From CAIKOD01 sp035543455 (GTDB taxonomy: Archaea > Halobacteriota > Methanomicrobia > Methanomicrobiales > Methanospirillaceae), in contig DATKKE010000058.1 in the NCBI GenBank assembly GCA_035543455.1, forward strand, positions 4,163 through 68,162: a stretch of DNA of 64,000 bases. The letters run 5' to 3'. Below, piece by piece: positions 62,550 to 64,000 of this stretch. How positions within the stretch are numbered: the first letter of the stretch is position 1; each line of letters opens with the position of its first letter. Under the pieces are notes generated by a model. It had not been told where the DNA came from. It made no database searches and was given only the letters and a program-made list of their open reading frames with translations. Made by a program: the position numbers and the translations under genes.

Positions 62550-64000
62550 ATGAACTGCGGAGATTCCGGAGAAGCAGCTACAGGTGATATCCCCCGGATC
62601 TGCCGTATTCCGCCTGCCCCTGTGACACTTACCGAAAAGCACATCGTTCTGCTCATTGCAATTCTTGCGGGATTTCTCACACCGTTTGATGCTTCAGCAG
62701 TTAATATCGCCCTGCCTACCATCGGTACAGAATTCCACATGGACGCGATCGCCCTTTCATGGGTCGCAACCGCATATCTGCTGGCCACCGCTGTCTTCCT
62801 GGTCCCTTTCGGAAAAATCGCCGATATTCACGGCAGGAAAAAAATATTCCTGTATGGGCTTGGCATATTTACCGTTGCCTCGTTTATCATGACATTCGTC
62901 CGGTCATCGGGAATGCTGGTCGGCGTCCGGGTCATCCAGGGGATCGGATGTTCCATGATCTTCGGGACCGCGGTTGCGATCCTGACTTCTGTTTATCCTC
63001 CCGGAGAACGGGGAAGAGCCCTAGGCATATATATTACCGCAGTCTACTTCGGGCTCTCCCTCGGTCCTTTTCTCGGGGGTATCCTGACCGAGAATTTCGG
63101 CTGGAGGAGCATCTTCTACATCAATGTCCCGATTGGAATCATTGCCATCACCCTGGTTTTTTGGAAATTAAAAGGTGAATGGGCGGAATGCCGGGGAGAA
63201 CAATTCGACGTGGCGGGATCGGTCATATATGGAATTATTCTCGTAGCGATGATGCTCGGGTTCTCCGAGCTGCCTTCCATTACAGGGGTCGCCCTCCTCG
63301 TTGCCGGTATGATCCTCCTCCTCGTTTTTATCAGGTTCGAACGGGCCCGGCCATATCCGGTGCTCAATGTCAGGCTGTTTTCAGAGAGCAGGGTATTTGC
63401 CTGGTCAAATATCGCCGCGTTGATTAATTATAGTGCGACATACGCGGTCGCATTTCTGCTTTCACTCTATCTCCAGTTTACCAAGGGTTTTTCTCCCGAA
63501 TATGCCGGGATCATTCTCGTGTCAGCCCCGTTTTCCCAGGCGCTGGTCTCACCATTTGCCGGTCGGCTTTCTGACAGGGTTGACCCCGGTATCATCGCCT
63601 CGGTTGGCATGGGTTTCACTGCGCTGGGCCTGTTCCTCCTCGTGTTCCTCGGAGAAGGCACTTCCCTGTATTTCATTATAATAGCGTTAATCATCCTCGG
63701 AATCGGGTTTGGACTCTTTTCTTCACCAAATACCAATGCAATCATGAGTGCCGTTGACAAAAGGTTTTACGGGGTGGCATCGGGAATAATAGGCACCATG
63801 AGGCTTCTCGGGCAGATGCTTTCGATGGGTATCGCGATGATGATTTTTGCAATCCTGATCGGACGCGTGGAAATCACGCCCGGGCTGTACCCGCTGTTCG
63901 TGGAAAGCATGCATTATGCCTTTATCTTCTTCACGGTCCTCTGCATCATCGGGATATACGCCTCTCTCCAGAGAGGGAAACAAAAAGCCCCGTTGCAGAC
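62550..64000 (+). CDS. MFS drug-efflux-type transporter (DHA2/14-TM), partial
   Basis: Open to the window end (483 codons visible, no stop). FDASAVNIALPTIGTEF, GKIADIHGRKKIFLYG (motif A) and GPFLGGILTENFGWRSIFYINVP (motif C region, partial) are hallmarks of the EmrB/QacA family. Many membrane segments. A proton-driven exporter of toxic or amphipathic compounds is likely. Divergent from the flavoprotein gene; GGTGA is three bases before the ATG. Confidence 0.92.
   Translation, partial: MNCGDSGEAATGDIPRICRIPPAPVTLTEKHIVLLIAILAGFLTPFDASAVNIALPTIGTEFHMDAIALSWVATAYLLATAVFLVPFGKIADIHGRKKIFLYGLGIFTVASFIMTFVRSSGMLVGVRVIQGIGCSMIFGTAVAILTSVYPPGERGRALGIYITAVYFGLSLGPFLGGILTENFGWRSIFYINVPIGIIAITLVFWKLKGEWAECRGEQFDVAGSVIYGIILVAMMLGFSELPSITGVALLVAGMILLLVFIRFERARPYPVLNVRLFSESRVFAWSNIAALINYSATYAVAFLLSLYLQFTKGFSPEYAGIILVSAPFSQALVSPFAGRLSDRVDPGIIASVGMGFTALGLFLLVFLGEGTSLYFIIIALIILGIGFGLFSSPNTNAIMSAVDKRFYGVASGIIGTMRLLGQMLSMGIAMMIFAILIGRVEITPGLYPLFVESMHYAFIFFTVLCIIGIYASLQRGKQKAPLQ

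Overview
The window looks like a chromosomal piece of a methanogenic archaeon of the order Methanomicrobiales (Methanoregula/Methanosphaerula/Methanolinea-like). This placement is inferred from gene content: a FilR1-type methanogen regulator, transcription factor TFE, archaeal aTrm56, the methanogen homocysteine pair (DUF39-CBS plus NIL-ferredoxin), COG2122, DUF2115, a TATA-box/leaderless style of promoter and a class II superoxide reductase. No tool or database was used; families were recognised from motifs.

Layout. 1-8.3 kb is a genome-maintenance block: the end of mutS, mutL, a lipoprotein, a clusterless MutY, superoxide reductase, a membrane protein, and on the minus strand a non-homologous end-joining set (LigD-type polymerase, Ku, ligase-phosphoesterase fusion). 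8.3-20.5 kb is a minus-strand tetrapyrrole region: sirC-hemA-hemB-hemL-hemC-(32-aa ORF)-cobA runs from glutamyl-tRNA to precorrin-2, then cbiT-L-F-G-H-C-D-E covers most of the anaerobic corrin ring steps. hemD is not in the window. 20.7-30.2 kb holds tRNA-Gly, membrane proteins, a tiny Lys/Ala-rich peptide, hisH, a surface protein, a membrane-anchored HTH regulator, alaS, a SWIM-finger protein and a NIF3 protein.

30.2-34.4 kb carries the sulfide-to-homocysteine genes (DUF39-CBS, NIL-ferredoxin, COG2122), interrupted by an unusual fusion of a 2H phosphoesterase with a calcineurin-like phosphoesterase. 34.8-37.8 kb is an information-processing operon (small protein, aTrm56, ATP-grasp enzyme, TFE, HD phosphohydrolase). 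37.8-45.3 kb has a FilR1 regulator, a UbiA prenyltransferase, two-component parts, an MBL hydrolase, an ACT regulator, tRNA-Leu, a TPR protein and rubrerythrin.

45.4-64 kb is richest in cell-surface and transport genes: a surface protein with an ABC-2 exporter, a six-repeat PEGA protein, a chagasin-like inhibitor, a TraB protein, a rubredoxin-glutamate-synthase-like protein, a second ABC exporter, a CheY-like receiver, DUF2115, a secreted protein, DUF169, an iron-sulfur flavoprotein and a partial MFS transporter running off the end. Four intergenic gaps (about 25.3, 43.6, 51.3 and 60.4 kb) carry copies of one dispersed repeat of about 150 bp with a GC-rich hairpin, the most notable non-coding structure in the window.
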